In this document: in pieces, positions 43,411 to 52,483 of the stretch
Layout: every line of letters starts with the position of its first letter
Numbering within the stretch: the first letter of the stretch is position 1
NCBI RefSeq assembly: GCF_003815675.1
Contig: NZ_CP033918.1
Span: forward strand, 4,898,001-4,962,000
From: Chryseobacterium sp. G0186
Lineage (GTDB): Bacteria > Bacteroidota > Bacteroidia > Flavobacteriales > Weeksellaceae
DNA length: 64,000 nucleotides
Direction of reading: 5' to 3'
Program-made: the position numbers and the translations under genes
Notes under the pieces: generated by a model
What the model saw: the letters and a program-made list of their open reading frames with translations, nothing else
What the model was told of the DNA's origin: nothing
Database searches by the model: none

Positions 43411-44163
43411 ATGCAGAAATTTAAAAACAAAACAGCTTTAATTACAGGAGGAACCAACGGAATGGGTTTCGCCACAGCGGAAGAGTTTATCAAACAGGGA
43501 GGAACTGTTATTATTACAGGAAGAAGTAAGGAAACAGTACATAATGCCTTGGAAAAGCTAGGCGAAAATGCTTTGGGAATAGTATCTAATGCCGGGAGTA
43601 TAAATGATATAATGAAATTAAAGGAAGAGGTAAGACAATATACAGAAAATGTAGATGTACTCTTTGTAAATGCCGGATATGGGAAGTTTGCACCCATTGA
43701 AAATGTGGATGAAGAGCATTTCGATGAACTCTTTAATGTATTGGTAAAAGGACCATTCTTCACTGTTCAGCAGATACTACCTTTGATGAAAAAGGGAAGT
43801 TCAATTATTTTTAACACTTCAGTGGCAACGGATATCGCGATGCCTAACTTTTCGGTGTATTCTGCGGCGAAGTCAGCCGTACAGTCTTTCATCAAAACAT
43901 TTGCTGTAGAACTTACAGAAAGGGGAATTCGGGTGAATGGAGTAAGTCCGGGACATATTAAAACCAATATTTTTAACAATACGGGATTAACTCCGGAGCA
44001 AATAGAAGGAGCAGTTCAGGATATTATTCCTACAATACCTTTTAAAAGACAGGGAGAACCGTCTGAGATTGCCCATGTAGTTCTGTTTCTTGCATCAGAA
44101 GAAGCTTCCTATGTTCATGGAGCTGAAGTAAAAGTGGATGCAGGTATTTCAGTGATCAGATAA
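43411..44163 (+). CDS. SDR-family NAD(P)-dependent oxidoreductase
   Basis: A 250-residue classical short-chain dehydrogenase. The nucleotide-binding motif is TGGTNGMGFATAEEF (about 12-26), followed by VDVLFVNAGYG (NNAG-type motif). The catalytic Ser is in IIFNTSVATD and YxxxK in YSAAKSAVQSF. The C-terminal pattern EIAHVVLFLASEEASYVHGAEVKVDAG is typical. Substrate unknown. It diverges from the nitroreductase operon and could be under the same regulator. Confidence 0.9.
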   Translation: MQKFKNKTALITGGTNGMGFATAEEFIKQGGTVIITGRSKETVHNALEKLGENALGIVSNAGSINDIMKLKEEVRQYTENVDVLFVNAGYGKFAPIENVDEEHFDELFNVLVKGPFFTVQQILPLMKKGSSIIFNTSVATDIAMPNFSVYSAAKSAVQSFIKTFAVELTERGIRVNGVSPGHIKTNIFNNTGLTPEQIEGAVQDIIPTIPFKRQGEPSEIAHVVLFLASEEASYVHGAEVKVDAGISVIR

Positions 44164-44194
44164 AGCGATCAATCTTGAAAATAAAATTCAGTGA

Positions 44195-44506
44195 TTATTT
44201 AACTTCATTGATCTGTTTGATGATATTGGTGTTATTTTCAACACCTATATTGTAGGTTTTTCCCTTTTTAAAACTTAGATTAACCTTTTCCATCAATATT
44301 TTATAGTCAGAAGATTTTTTTGAGAGATAAAAGACCTGGGCACTTATTCCGATGGCTACCCGTACAACTTCTTCCGGTTTATCCGGATCTTCAAGAATAT
44401 TGTTGATTGTTGCATTATTATACCAGGTTAATTTCTGGGATTCAGAGTTAGAAGAACAGGAGGTAATCATGGTAAATAGGAATAATAAATAAATCCAGGC
44501 TTTCAT
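44195..44506 (-). CDS. Small putative lipoprotein
   Basis: A 103-residue protein with a lipobox (FLFTMITSCSSNSES). No family recognised. The rest is a small domain ending KKGKTYNIGVENNTNIIKQINEVK. It lies downstream of the protein-glutaminase gene on the same strand, but a terminator stands between them. Confidence 0.65.
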   Translation of the reverse strand: MKAWIYLLFLFTMITSCSSNSESQKLTWYNNATINNILEDPDKPEEVVRVAIGISAQVFYLSKKSSDYKILMEKVNLSFKKGKTYNIGVENNTNIIKQINEVK

Positions 44507-44529
44507 AATAATAAATTTTTTGAAGAAAA

Positions 44530-44562
44530 AGCTCCTGCAATATATAAATAAATGCAGGAGCT
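44530..44562 (-). terminator. Terminator of the protein-glutaminase gene
   Basis: AGCTCCTGCA / TGCAGGAGCT with a 13-base AT-rich loop; on the minus strand followed by TTTTTC. Confidence 0.75.
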
Positions 44563-44576
44563 CTATAAAAGATGAG

Positions 44577-45539
44577 TTAGAATCCGCAATGTGCTGTACT
44601 AGGTACCGGAGCTGAACAACCCGAAAGAGCAGAGAATGCTGTTAACGTACAATTGGTATTTACCAGATTGTTATCATACAATAAAGATCCTGATGTGCTT
44701 CTGTAGTAAACATTCCCAGGGGTATTGGCAAAAGATGAAACAGAAGTAGAACCACAAGTTGAGTTTGTACATGCAGCTCTCCATGCAGTATCAGTAATAG
44801 GACCTGTGGAGTTTAGAGAAGGGTCAATAATTCTTTTTTCAACTACACCGGATGCATTTTTAAAGCTTACAAGGATAGCCACGTGATATACCCATGATAC
44901 ACAGCAGGTACCGGTAGAAGCTCTTAAATTGCCATATACAAATTGTTTCTCACATTCATATCCGGCATTGTTTAAGATCTGTCTCATTTTGTGAGCTCTT
45001 GCATAGCATCCGTCTACAGGATATCTGAAAGTGATACATGGAGAAGAAGCCGTAGAAGTTCCGCAAGATTGGTTTTTGATCTGAGTAAATAAACTGTTTA
45101 GGGTAGCAAGGTTAGGAATAACACTGGCTAATCTTCTTGCTACTCCGTCTTCTTTTATTTCTTTAGTGAAAGTAGTCTTAAAGAAACGGATATCTTCCGA
45201 AGTTGGGCTTTCTACCTTCGCAATTTCATTGGAATTAGCCTTAAGGAAAATATGAACCGGAGATTCATCTTTTACAGCCTGACTGATCATGGAAATGTAA
45301 GCTTTGTTTTCCTCAGTGTCTTTGATTTCGTAAGGCTGGGCTGAAAGAATAAAGGAAACTTTATATTTTCCATCTTCTTTATCGATTCCTACAGGAACAG
45401 TCCTCCCAAAGTCCTTCATGGCAACTTGTTGATTCTCTTTGGAAGTCGCATTTGAGTCTTGATTCGCATTAGAATCTGAACAGGCATTAAATGACAATGC
45501 TGCCACAAATACCATCATTGATAACAGAAATTTTTTCAT
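44577..45539 (-). CDS. Protein-glutamine glutaminase (protein deamidase) precursor
   Basis: A 320-residue prepro-enzyme that deamidates glutamine side chains in proteins, closely like the Chryseobacterium proteolyticum enzyme. A signal with Cys20 (LSFNACSDS), then a propeptide, then the mature part starting LASVIPNLATLNSLF after Arg136. The catalytic triad matches: Cys178 in VDGCYARAHK, His219 in WVYHVAIL and Asp239 in RIIDPSL (mature 42, 83, 103). Many cysteines indicate disulfides. The propeptide should block the active site until it is removed outside the cell. The unusual feature is the lipobox-like Cys20 in the signal region. Confidence 0.95.
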   Translation of the reverse strand: MKKFLLSMMVFVAALSFNACSDSNANQDSNATSKENQQVAMKDFGRTVPVGIDKEDGKYKVSFILSAQPYEIKDTEENKAYISMISQAVKDESPVHIFLKANSNEIAKVESPTSEDIRFFKTTFTKEIKEDGVARRLASVIPNLATLNSLFTQIKNQSCGTSTASSPCITFRYPVDGCYARAHKMRQILNNAGYECEKQFVYGNLRASTGTCCVSWVYHVAILVSFKNASGVVEKRIIDPSLNSTGPITDTAWRAACTNSTCGSTSVSSFANTPGNVYYRSTSGSLLYDNNLVNTNCTLTAFSALSGCSAPVPSTAHCGF

Positions 45540-45844
45540 AGTTTTTATATTTGGTGGTTAATGAATTAAATTCACTATTTAGTGATATTAAAATTATAAA
45601 AAATTATAATATCCACAAGTTTTTTTTGAAAAAATTTAAATTAATACATTGAATAGTGGTTTTGAGATCTATTAAATGTAAATAATTAGGTTCTGATTGC
45701 GTTTTTATGTTGGGTAAAATCGGTAATTAAGAATGATTTTAATCAACCAATATTCATTTATAAGTAAAAAAAACAGAACCCTTTTCAGCAATTGAAAAGG
45801 GTTCTGTTTATAAGATAATAAGGAAAAGACCTTACTTGAAAAAA
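45540..45844. other. 305-base gap without a gene
   Basis: Very AT-rich. It holds the protein-glutaminase promoter region (minus strand, near 45540-45660) and the lipB terminator at 45771-45809. I see nothing else. Confidence 0.6.
45771..45809 (-). terminator. Terminator of lipB and the trp read-through
   Basis: AAACAGAACCCTTTTCA / TGAAAAGGGTTCTGTTT (17-bp stem, 5-base loop), followed on the minus strand by a run of T. Confidence 0.85.
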
Positions 45845-46573
45845 TTATTTGTAGATCAGTTCTGCCTGGAAAACATCAGTAAAGTGTTTTCTAATACTGG
45901 CTTTTACATGTTCCACCTCTTCCGGAGTCAGTTCTCTTTCAAGTTCTCTTTGTAAGGAAGTAACCTGCTTATCCTTGATTCCACATGGAATAATGTATTC
46001 AAAATAACGCATGTCTGTATTCACATTCAATGCAAAGCCGTGAAGCGTTACCCATCTTGAAGCCTTTACCCCCATGGCGCAGATCTTTCTGGCATAAGGT
46101 TTCCCAGGATCCAGCCATACGCCGGTTTCTCCCTGAGAACGCTCTCCTTTAAGTCCAAATTCGCCAATGGTTCTGATGATAACCTCTTCCAGATTTCTCA
46201 TGTAAAGATGAATATCAGTAAAGAAGTTTTCAAGATCAAGAACAGGGTAGCCTACAATTTGTCCGTATCCATGATAAGTAATATCTCCACCACGATTCAC
46301 CTTAACGAAAGTAGCTTCAATTTCTTTCAGTTTATCAATGCCGGCAAGCATATTTTCTTCATGGCCGCTTTTCCCAAGGGTGTATACATGTGGATGTTCT
46401 ACCAAAAGGAAATGGTTGGGAGTTGTAATATGCTCTTCTGCGGGAAGATCTCTGTTCTTTATTTTGGTATCAATAATAGCCTTCATCAGTTGTTCCTGAT
46501 AATCCCAGGCGGGCTGGTATTCTTTGATTCCTAAATCTTCAAATTCTACTGCTTTATTTTGATTTGTATTCAT
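45845..46573 (-). CDS. lipB: Lipoyl(octanoyl) transferase
   Basis: A 242-residue enzyme that moves octanoyl from acyl carrier protein to lipoyl domains. Signatures are VNRGGDITYHGYGQIVGYPVLDL (about 93-115) and the lysine-bearing ICAMGVKASRWVTLHGFALNVN, with the thiol in EYIIPCGI. It follows trpA by 31 bases on the same strand. A candidate -7 box of its own (TAAATTTG, minus strand 46597-46590) lies in the gap, so it may be both in the trp transcript and independently expressed. Confidence 0.94.
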   Translation of the reverse strand: MNTNQNKAVEFEDLGIKEYQPAWDYQEQLMKAIIDTKIKNRDLPAEEHITTPNHFLLVEHPHVYTLGKSGHEENMLAGIDKLKEIEATFVKVNRGGDITYHGYGQIVGYPVLDLENFFTDIHLYMRNLEEVIIRTIGEFGLKGERSQGETGVWLDPGKPYARKICAMGVKASRWVTLHGFALNVNTDMRYFEYIIPCGIKDKQVTSLQRELERELTPEEVEHVKASIRKHFTDVFQAELIYK

Positions 46574-46604
46574 TTCAATTTTTGATATACAAATTTAGTG
46601 AATT

Positions 46605-47339
46605 TTAAGCTTTTATAGAATGGATAAAATCTATGGCATTCTTCTTCCAATCTTTATCCTGAAGCAAGACATTCACAAAGGCTGTTCCGATGATTCCTCC
46701 ATCTGCTTTCTCAGTTACATTTTCAAAGTCATCCTTTGATTTTATCCCGAAACCAATCATTACAGGGTTCTTTAAAGGTAAACCAGCCAGTCTTGCCAGA
46801 TAGTTCTCGTTCTTCAGTACGGCATTTTCGTTACCTGTTGTTGAAGATGAACTTACAGCATAGAGAAATCCTGAACTTAAAGAGTCAAGGTATTGTATTC
46901 TTTCATCTGATGTTTCCGGAGTAACCAGAAACGTAAAGTTGAGGTTGTATTGCTTTAAAATAGGCTGATAGTTTTTTTCAAATTCAATAGGAGGAAGATC
47001 CGGAAGAATAAGCCCGGAAACACCACTTTCTGAACATTCCTTACAAAACTTTTCAAAGCCAAAGCTTAAAACAGGATTGATATATCCCATCAAAATAATT
47101 GGAACCCTTATTTCATTTTTGATGGATTTTAACTGGGAGAAAAGCTTTTCAATGGTCATCCCATTTTGTAAAGCCAGTTCGTGTGCTTTCTGAATAACAG
47201 GTCCGTCTGCTACCGGATCAGAATAAGGCATTCCGATTTCAATCATATCCGCACCGGAATCCTGAATCAGTTGTATAATGGCTGCGGTATCTTCCAGTTG
47301 TGGAATTCCTGCAGTGAAATATATATTTAGTTTTTTCAT
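46605..47339 (-). CDS. trpA: Tryptophan synthase alpha subunit
   Basis: A 244-residue TIM barrel that splits indole-3-glycerol phosphate into indole and glyceraldehyde 3-phosphate. Conserved motifs are YFTAGIPQLEDTAAIIQLI and GADMIEIGMPYSDPVADGPVIQKAHELAL (catalytic Glu and Asp regions). The phosphate site MIGFGIKSKDDFENV is near 194. The length is at the short end for TrpA. It is separated from trpB by a 124-base spacer with inverted repeats, unusual inside this operon. Confidence 0.95.
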   Translation of the reverse strand: MKKLNIYFTAGIPQLEDTAAIIQLIQDSGADMIEIGMPYSDPVADGPVIQKAHELALQNGMTIEKLFSQLKSIKNEIRVPIILMGYINPVLSFGFEKFCKECSESGVSGLILPDLPPIEFEKNYQPILKQYNLNFTFLVTPETSDERIQYLDSLSSGFLYAVSSSSTTGNENAVLKNENYLARLAGLPLKNPVMIGFGIKSKDDFENVTEKADGGIIGTAFVNVLLQDKDWKKNAIDFIHSIKA

Positions 47340-47463
47340 TTTTTTCTTGTATTAAAGTATAAAGTACAATGTACAATGTCGGATGTATAAAGTATGTAAC
47401 ATTATGGGAAATAAATACATTGTACATGGTACACCCGACAGCCGACATTTTACATCCGACATT
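47340..47463. repeat. Inverted-repeat spacer between trpB and trpA
   Basis: AATGTCGGATGTA (47375-47387) is the exact reverse complement of TACATCCGACATT (47451-47463). Inside are repeated GTACAATGTACAATG-type words and two CGACATTTTACA copies. No ORF. Either an inserted repeat element or a processing/regulatory hairpin. Confidence 0.6.
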
Positions 47464-48642
47464 TTACAAATTCTTCAGATACGTTTCCATATCCTTATCT
47501 CCACGACCGCTCAGACAAATGACAACAATATCGTCTTCTTTAAATTTCTTTTTATCTAAGACCGCCAGGGCATGGGAGCTTTCCAGAGCCGGGATAATTC
47601 CTTCCAGTTTTGTTAAATCAAAGGCACATTTTAAAGCTTCATCATCATTGATACTGAAAAATTCTGCTCTTTTTTCCTTAAATAAATGAGCATGAAAGGG
47701 TCCGATTCCCGGATAATCCAGGCCTGCAGAAATAGAGTGCGGCTCAATGACCTGTCCGTCCGAAGTTTGCATCACAAGGCTTTTGCTTCCGTGAAGTACG
47801 CCGAGTGTTCCAAGAAATGTGGTAGCAGCAGATTTTCCGGATTCAACGCCCAGACCACCCGCCTCAGCAGCAATAATCTTCACTTCTTTTTCATTAACGA
47901 AATGATAGAATGTTCCCGCAGCATTGCTTCCTCCGCCTACGCAGGCAATCACATAATCCGGATTTTCTCTTCCGACTTTCTCATGAAGCTGTTCTCTGAT
48001 TTCCTTTGAAATGATGCTTTGAAACCTTGCAACAAGATCAGGGAAAGGATGAGGTCCTACCACACTCCCAATCACATAATGAGTGGTCACAGGATTGTTG
48101 ATCCAGTCTCTTAAAGCTTCATTTACGGCATCTTTCAATGTTTTTGAACCTGAGGTAGCCGGAATCACTTCGGCACCTAACATTTTCATTCTTGCCACAT
48201 TTGGGGCTTGTCTCTGAATATCAATTTCACCCATGTAGACAATACACTCAAGGCCAAGCAAGGCACAGGCTGTAGCGGTGGCAACACCATGCTGTCCGGC
48301 TCCGGTTTCAGCAATGATCCTCGTTTTTCCAAGACGCTTTGCAAGGAGAACCTGCCCCAATGCATTATTTATTTTATGAGCTCCGGTATGGTTAAGATCT
48401 TCTCTTTTTAAATAAATCCGGGTTTTGTATTTCTCGCTCAGATTCTTGGCAAAATAAAGTGGAGTAGCTCTTCCTACATAGTTGGTAAGCAAATCCTGAT
48501 ATTCACTTTGGAATTCTTCAGATTCTATGATCTCAAGATAGTTTTTTTGTAATTCTTCTACATTCGGATAGAGCATTTCCGGGATGAAAGCACCTCCAAA
48601 TTCTCCATAATATCCGTTTTCATCGGGGTTTTTATAATTCAT
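47464..48642 (-). CDS. trpB: Tryptophan synthase beta subunit
   Basis: A 392-residue PLP enzyme joining indole and serine. The PLP lysine is in [24 protein letters not shown] (about 83-106). Other signatures are [14 protein letters not shown] and the phosphate loop [15 protein letters not shown]. It starts four bases after the GNAT gene and is translated in the trp operon. Confidence 0.96.
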   Translation of the reverse strand: MNYKNPDENGYYGEFGGAFIPEMLYPNVEELQKNYLEIIESEEFQSEYQDLLTNYVGRATPLYFAKNLSEKYKTRIYLKREDLNHTGAHKINNALGQVLLAKRLGKTRIIAETGAGQHGVATATACALLGLECIVYMGEIDIQRQAPNVARMKMLGAEVIPATSGSKTLKDAVNEALRDWINNPVTTHYVIGSVVGPHPFPDLVARFQSIISKEIREQLHEKVGRENPDYVIACVGGGSNAAGTFYHFVNEKEVKIIAAEAGGLGVESGKSAATTFLGTLGVLHGSKSLVMQTSDGQVIEPHSISAGLDYPGIGPFHAHLFKEKRAEFFSINDDEALKCAFDLTKLEGIIPALESSHALAVLDKKKFKEDDIVVICLSGRGDKDMETYLKNL

Positions 48643-48646
48643 TTCT

Positions 48647-49192
48647 TTATTCTTTAGTAATTAAGTAAGCGTTATTTTTTGTACTCAGCTGATTGAGCAT
48701 CTTTTTCTTTTCGTCTGATGTGTTGAAAACTAAAATATCATCATCTTCAGCGTTGATCCATTCAGATCCCATATTTTCCTTGATCATTTTAGCCTTGTTA
48801 TAAAGGATTTCAATCTCACATTTTTCATAGAAAGGGCGAAGTTCGGAATGACAAAAGCCAATGGTTTCAAGATTTCTTCTCTTAACATTCTCTGTAAAGT
48901 ACTGAACCAATTTTGCTCCGTATCCCTTTTTTCTGTGGGCAGCGACAAGTCCTGCGGCTTCGGCAAAAGAATGTTTTTCTTCAATAATCCTCAGGGTAAA
49001 ATCAAAATTAACCCTCATAATGGCTAATATGGCCTCCTCTTCATCTAATAGAAAATGAAATTCCGAGTCTTTAAAAAAAGTACGGAAATAAGCAGGTTTC
49101 ATTGTATTCCATTCAGAAATATCCCAAAGCTTTATGATTTGTTCTATTTCCGTTTCTTTTAATTCGTTGGGTTGTTTTATTTGGTATTTCAT
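48647..49192 (-). CDS. GNAT-family N-acetyltransferase inside the trp operon
   Basis: About 181 residues from the ATG at 49192 ([20 protein letters not shown]); an ATG three codons upstream (49201) is possible. The acetyl-CoA-binding motif A reads [21 protein letters not shown] (about 87-107). The substrate is unknown. It is inserted between trpF and trpB with a gap of only four bases to trpB, so it is coexpressed with the tryptophan genes. Confidence 0.83.
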   Translation of the reverse strand: MKYQIKQPNELKETEIEQIIKLWDISEWNTMKPAYFRTFFKDSEFHFLLDEEEAILAIMRVNFDFTLRIIEEKHSFAEAAGLVAAHRKKGYGAKLVQYFTENVKRRNLETIGFCHSELRPFYEKCEIEILYNKAKMIKENMGSEWINAEDDDILVFNTSDEKKKMLNQLSTKNNAYLITKE

Positions 49193-49231
49193 ATGAATCA
49201 AAGTTAATGAAGAGTTCCAAAGGATCTGAGT

Positions 49232-49936
49232 TTAAATAGCCCCGTTAGGACTTTTTTGGATGGTGGAACTGAATTTTTTAATTCTTTCTATATCCTTATC
49301 ACCGGGATTAATTTCAAATTTTGAATTAATGTCAATGGCAAACGGCTTTTGAATTAACGACTGAATATTTGTTATATTTTCTTCTGAAATGCCACCACTC
49401 AGAAAATAAGGTAATGGAATTTCAAATTCGTTCAATAAATTCCAGTCAAACTGTTGTCCTGTTCCTCCAAATGCTTTGCTGTCAGTATCAAACAGGTAGT
49501 AGGTAACAGGCGGTAGGTTGTAGCTTGTCGACTGGTCATTAAGAATCTGGGTTATTTTATTTCTGTTTTCAGTAGTATCATTTCCGATTCTGATGACCTT
49601 GATGATTTTAATTTCCGGGTTTAATTTTTTTCTTAAATCAGCCATAAAATCTTCACTTTCATCACCATGTAACTGAATCAGATTAAGCTTCCCTTTTTCA
49701 GCTACTTCGATAATTTTTTCAGTTATTTCATTCACAAAAACACCAACTTTTCCCTGATGATCAACTTTTGAAATATCATCAAGACTTAAATGATTCAATA
49801 CATATCTTGGTGATTTTTCATAGAAAATGAAGCCAAGAAAATCTACTTTCATGGTCATCAATTCCTGAATTTGTTCAGTTTTTGTTAAACCACAGACTTT
49901 AAGGGAAAGATTGCTATATGCTGGTTGTGGGTTCAT
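49232..49936 (-). CDS. trpF: Phosphoribosylanthranilate isomerase
   Basis: A 234-residue TIM barrel. The catalytic Cys is in LKVCGLTKTEQIQEL (about 12-26) and the Asp in LFDTDSKAFGGTGQQFDW (about 146-163). FLSGGISEENI is the phosphate-binding loop. It performs the Amadori step of tryptophan synthesis. It lies 44 bases downstream of trpC. Confidence 0.94.
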   Translation of the reverse strand: MNPQPAYSNLSLKVCGLTKTEQIQELMTMKVDFLGFIFYEKSPRYVLNHLSLDDISKVDHQGKVGVFVNEITEKIIEVAEKGKLNLIQLHGDESEDFMADLRKKLNPEIKIIKVIRIGNDTTENRNKITQILNDQSTSYNLPPVTYYLFDTDSKAFGGTGQQFDWNLLNEFEIPLPYFLSGGISEENITNIQSLIQKPFAIDINSKFEINPGDKDIERIKKFSSTIQKSPNGAI

Positions 49937-49980
49937 TAGGGCTATTTGTTAGTTGTTGAAAATATTAAAGTGGTTATTCC

Positions 49981-50754
49981 TTAGATTGTTAAAGAAAAAT
50001 CCTCAAATGCCTTTGCCGGATCTGCATTCCTCATAAAATATTCTCCCATCAGAAAACCATCAAATCCTTTTTCTTTTAAGTATTTAAAATCTTCTATTGT
50101 ATAAATTCCGCTTTCTGCAACAGATAATGTGTCTTTGGGAAGCTGATCTTTTAATTGTACAGAATGCTGTAAATCGACCTTGAAGTCTTTTAGATTCCTG
50201 TTATTAATTCCAACCAGATCAATTTTTGTATTACAATGCTTCAATTCTTCTTCGGTATGAATTTCCAGTAAAACCTCCATATTCAAGGCATGGGCCAATT
50301 CTGTGAATTCTTGAACCTGACTGGGTGAAAGACAGGCTGCAATTAGTAAAATTACATCGGCGCCAATGCTTTTTGCCTCATAAAACTGGTATTCATCAAT
50401 CATAAAATCCTTTCTCAGAATCGGAATATTGATGTGACTTCTTACATTCAGAATATCATCAAAGCTTCCTCCAAAAAAATCCTTATCTGTTAAAATGGAA
50501 ATTCCACTGGCTCCAAACTTTTCATAGGCAGAAGTTACGTCCAAAGGATTAACACTGTTATTGATAATTCCTTTTGATGGTGATTGTCTTTTGAATTCAG
50601 CGATGATACCACTTCCATTTTTGATGGAGTCTTTCAGAGACTGGCTTTTTCTTTCAAAAAATTCAGAATCTTTCAATTGTTCAATAGAAATTCTGGATTT
50701 TGAAGCTGTAATTTCTTCTTTTTTTCTTTCAATAATTGTATCTAATATGGTCAT
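49981..50754 (-). CDS. trpC: Indole-3-glycerol phosphate synthase
   Basis: A 257-residue TIM barrel, not fused to TrpF. Signatures are IIAEFKRQSPSKGIIN (about 49-64), ILTDKDFFGGSFDDI, IPILRKDFMIDEYQFYEAKSIGADVILLI and LVGINNRNLKDFKVD. AESGIYTIEDF and FLMGEYFMR complete the phosphate site. It catalyses ring closure with decarboxylation. Confidence 0.95.
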   Translation of the reverse strand: MTILDTIIERKKEEITASKSRISIEQLKDSEFFERKSQSLKDSIKNGSGIIAEFKRQSPSKGIINNSVNPLDVTSAYEKFGASGISILTDKDFFGGSFDDILNVRSHINIPILRKDFMIDEYQFYEAKSIGADVILLIAACLSPSQVQEFTELAHALNMEVLLEIHTEEELKHCNTKIDLVGINNRNLKDFKVDLQHSVQLKDQLPKDTLSVAESGIYTIEDFKYLKEKGFDGFLMGEYFMRNADPAKAFEDFSLTI

Positions 50755-50799
50755 GGTAGGGGGTAGAAGTTAGAATGATGTTAAACTGCTTTTGATTTT

Positions 50800-51831
50800 T
50801 TAATTAATAAGAAGTTCTAATGCTTTTAATGCTTTTCCACTTTCAAGGCTGTCTTTCGCCAGGAGAAGACAATCATCATAGGTTCCAAACTTGTGGGTAT
50901 GGTAAAGCGCTACAGCGGCGTTGGCCAACACCACAGAATTCTGTTGCTCAGTTCCTTTTCCTTCCAGAATATTCATAAATATCTTTGCGGTTTCCTGAAT
51001 GGTATCTCCTGCCTTAATATCTTCAAGGGTTACAGGATTGAAACCTAAATCTTCTGCAGAATAGATTTCCTCTCCTTTTTTGGTGATGATCTTGCTGTCA
51101 TGGGTAAGGCTGATCTCATCATAACCATCCAGTCCGTGAACAAGAATAAACTCTTTTTCTTCTTTTTGCAGAAAGTATTGATAGATTCTTGCGATTTCCA
51201 GATTGTAAACACCAATCATTGAGTACTGAGGTTTTGCAGGGTTTACCAATGGTCCCAGAAGATTAAAAAAGGTTCTTAACCCCAAAGATTTTCTCAATAA
51301 ACCAACAGACTGAAGGGCAGGGTGGAAGTAAGGAGCATGCAAAAAGCAGATATTGGCTCTCTCAAGATCTTCATTTAGCTGTTCTGAGCTGTTTTTGAAC
51401 TGATATCCCAATTCTTCCAGCACATTGGATGAGCCTGTAGTGGTTGAAGCCCCATAATTTCCATGTTTTGTTACTTTCTGCCCGGCTCCGGCCACCACAA
51501 AGCTTGCCAATGTTGATATATTGATTGTGTTTTTTCCGTCACCTCCTGTTCCTACAATATCAATGGCATCACTGGCATCAATATTTACAGGGACAGCCAT
51601 CTGTAATAAGGCTTCTCTGAACCCTTCCAATTCCTTCAATGTGATATTTCGCATCAGAAAAACACTGATAAAAGCGGTTACTTCTGCGGCATTGAACTTA
51701 TTTTGGGCAATCTCAATCATCATCGCCTTTGCCTCAGGTTTTGATAAGGTGTGATGATTAAACAGGTATTGCAGTATTTCTTTCATTTGAGGAGTTTTTA
51801 TTGTTGAGGGATTTTGAATTACTGTTGTCAT
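50800..51831 (-). CDS. trpD: Anthranilate phosphoribosyltransferase
   Basis: A 343-residue protein with the phosphoribosyl-binding motif VGTGGDGKNTINISTLASFVVAGAGQKVTKHGNYGASTTTGSSNVLEELG (about 91-140). RTFFNLLGPLVNPAKP is also conserved. It joins anthranilate to PRPP. It begins two bases after trpG and is a separate gene from it. Confidence 0.95.
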   Translation of the reverse strand: MTTVIQNPSTIKTPQMKEILQYLFNHHTLSKPEAKAMMIEIAQNKFNAAEVTAFISVFLMRNITLKELEGFREALLQMAVPVNIDASDAIDIVGTGGDGKNTINISTLASFVVAGAGQKVTKHGNYGASTTTGSSNVLEELGYQFKNSSEQLNEDLERANICFLHAPYFHPALQSVGLLRKSLGLRTFFNLLGPLVNPAKPQYSMIGVYNLEIARIYQYFLQKEEKEFILVHGLDGYDEISLTHDSKIITKKGEEIYSAEDLGFNPVTLEDIKAGDTIQETAKIFMNILEGKGTEQQNSVVLANAAVALYHTHKFGTYDDCLLLAKDSLESGKALKALELLIN

Positions 51832-51833
51832 TT

Positions 51834-52442
51834 CTAATGATTTAAAAAGTTTCGGATAATCACTTCTCCATCAGGGGTCAAAATGCTTTCAGGGTGAAAC
51901 TGTACTCCGTGTACATCATATGTCTTGTGTTGCAGAGCCATGATCATTCCGTCTTTATCTACTGCTGTAATCTCCAGTTCCTCCGGGAAATTTACAGGAT
52001 TAACAGCCCAGCTGTGATATCTTCCGACTTCCAAACCTGATGTTAGGTTTTTGAAAATCTTGGTATTTTCTTTTACCAACTCAGTAGTGGTAGCTACTCC
52101 ATGAAAAATTTCAGACAGATTGATAAGGTTTCCGCCAAAAGCCTCTGCGATGGCCTGCTGACCTAAACATACCCCCAGAATACTTTTAGTAGGCGCATAT
52201 TCTTTAATCAGATCCAGTAAAATTCCCGCTTCTTCAGGAATTCCCGGACCGGGAGAAAGGATAATCTTATCATATTTTCCGATTTCTTCCAGGGTAATTT
52301 GATCATTTCTTACCACATCCACTCTTTGGTTAAGGATTCTTTCGATGATCTGAACCAAGTTATAGGTAAAACTGTCGTAGTTATCGAAAACAAGAACTTT
52401 AAGAGGCTGATTATCGGTTGCAGGTGTTATATTGTTGTTCAT
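51834..52442 (-). CDS. trpG: Anthranilate synthase component II (glutamine amidotransferase)
   Basis: A 202-residue class I amidotransferase: VFDNYDSFTYNLVQIIE, the nucleophile loop GVCLGQQAIAEAFGG (Cys about 95) and HGVQFHPESILTPDG (His, Glu). It supplies ammonia to TrpE. It starts 41 bases after trpE. Confidence 0.95.
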   Translation of the reverse strand: MNNNITPATDNQPLKVLVFDNYDSFTYNLVQIIERILNQRVDVVRNDQITLEEIGKYDKIILSPGPGIPEEAGILLDLIKEYAPTKSILGVCLGQQAIAEAFGGNLINLSEIFHGVATTTELVKENTKIFKNLTSGLEVGRYHSWAVNPVNFPEELEITAVDKDGMIMALQHKTYDVHGVQFHPESILTPDGEVIIRNFLNH

Positions 52443-52483
52443 TTCTTTTGTTTTTTCTAGTTGCTGAGATTCTATTGTTTTGG

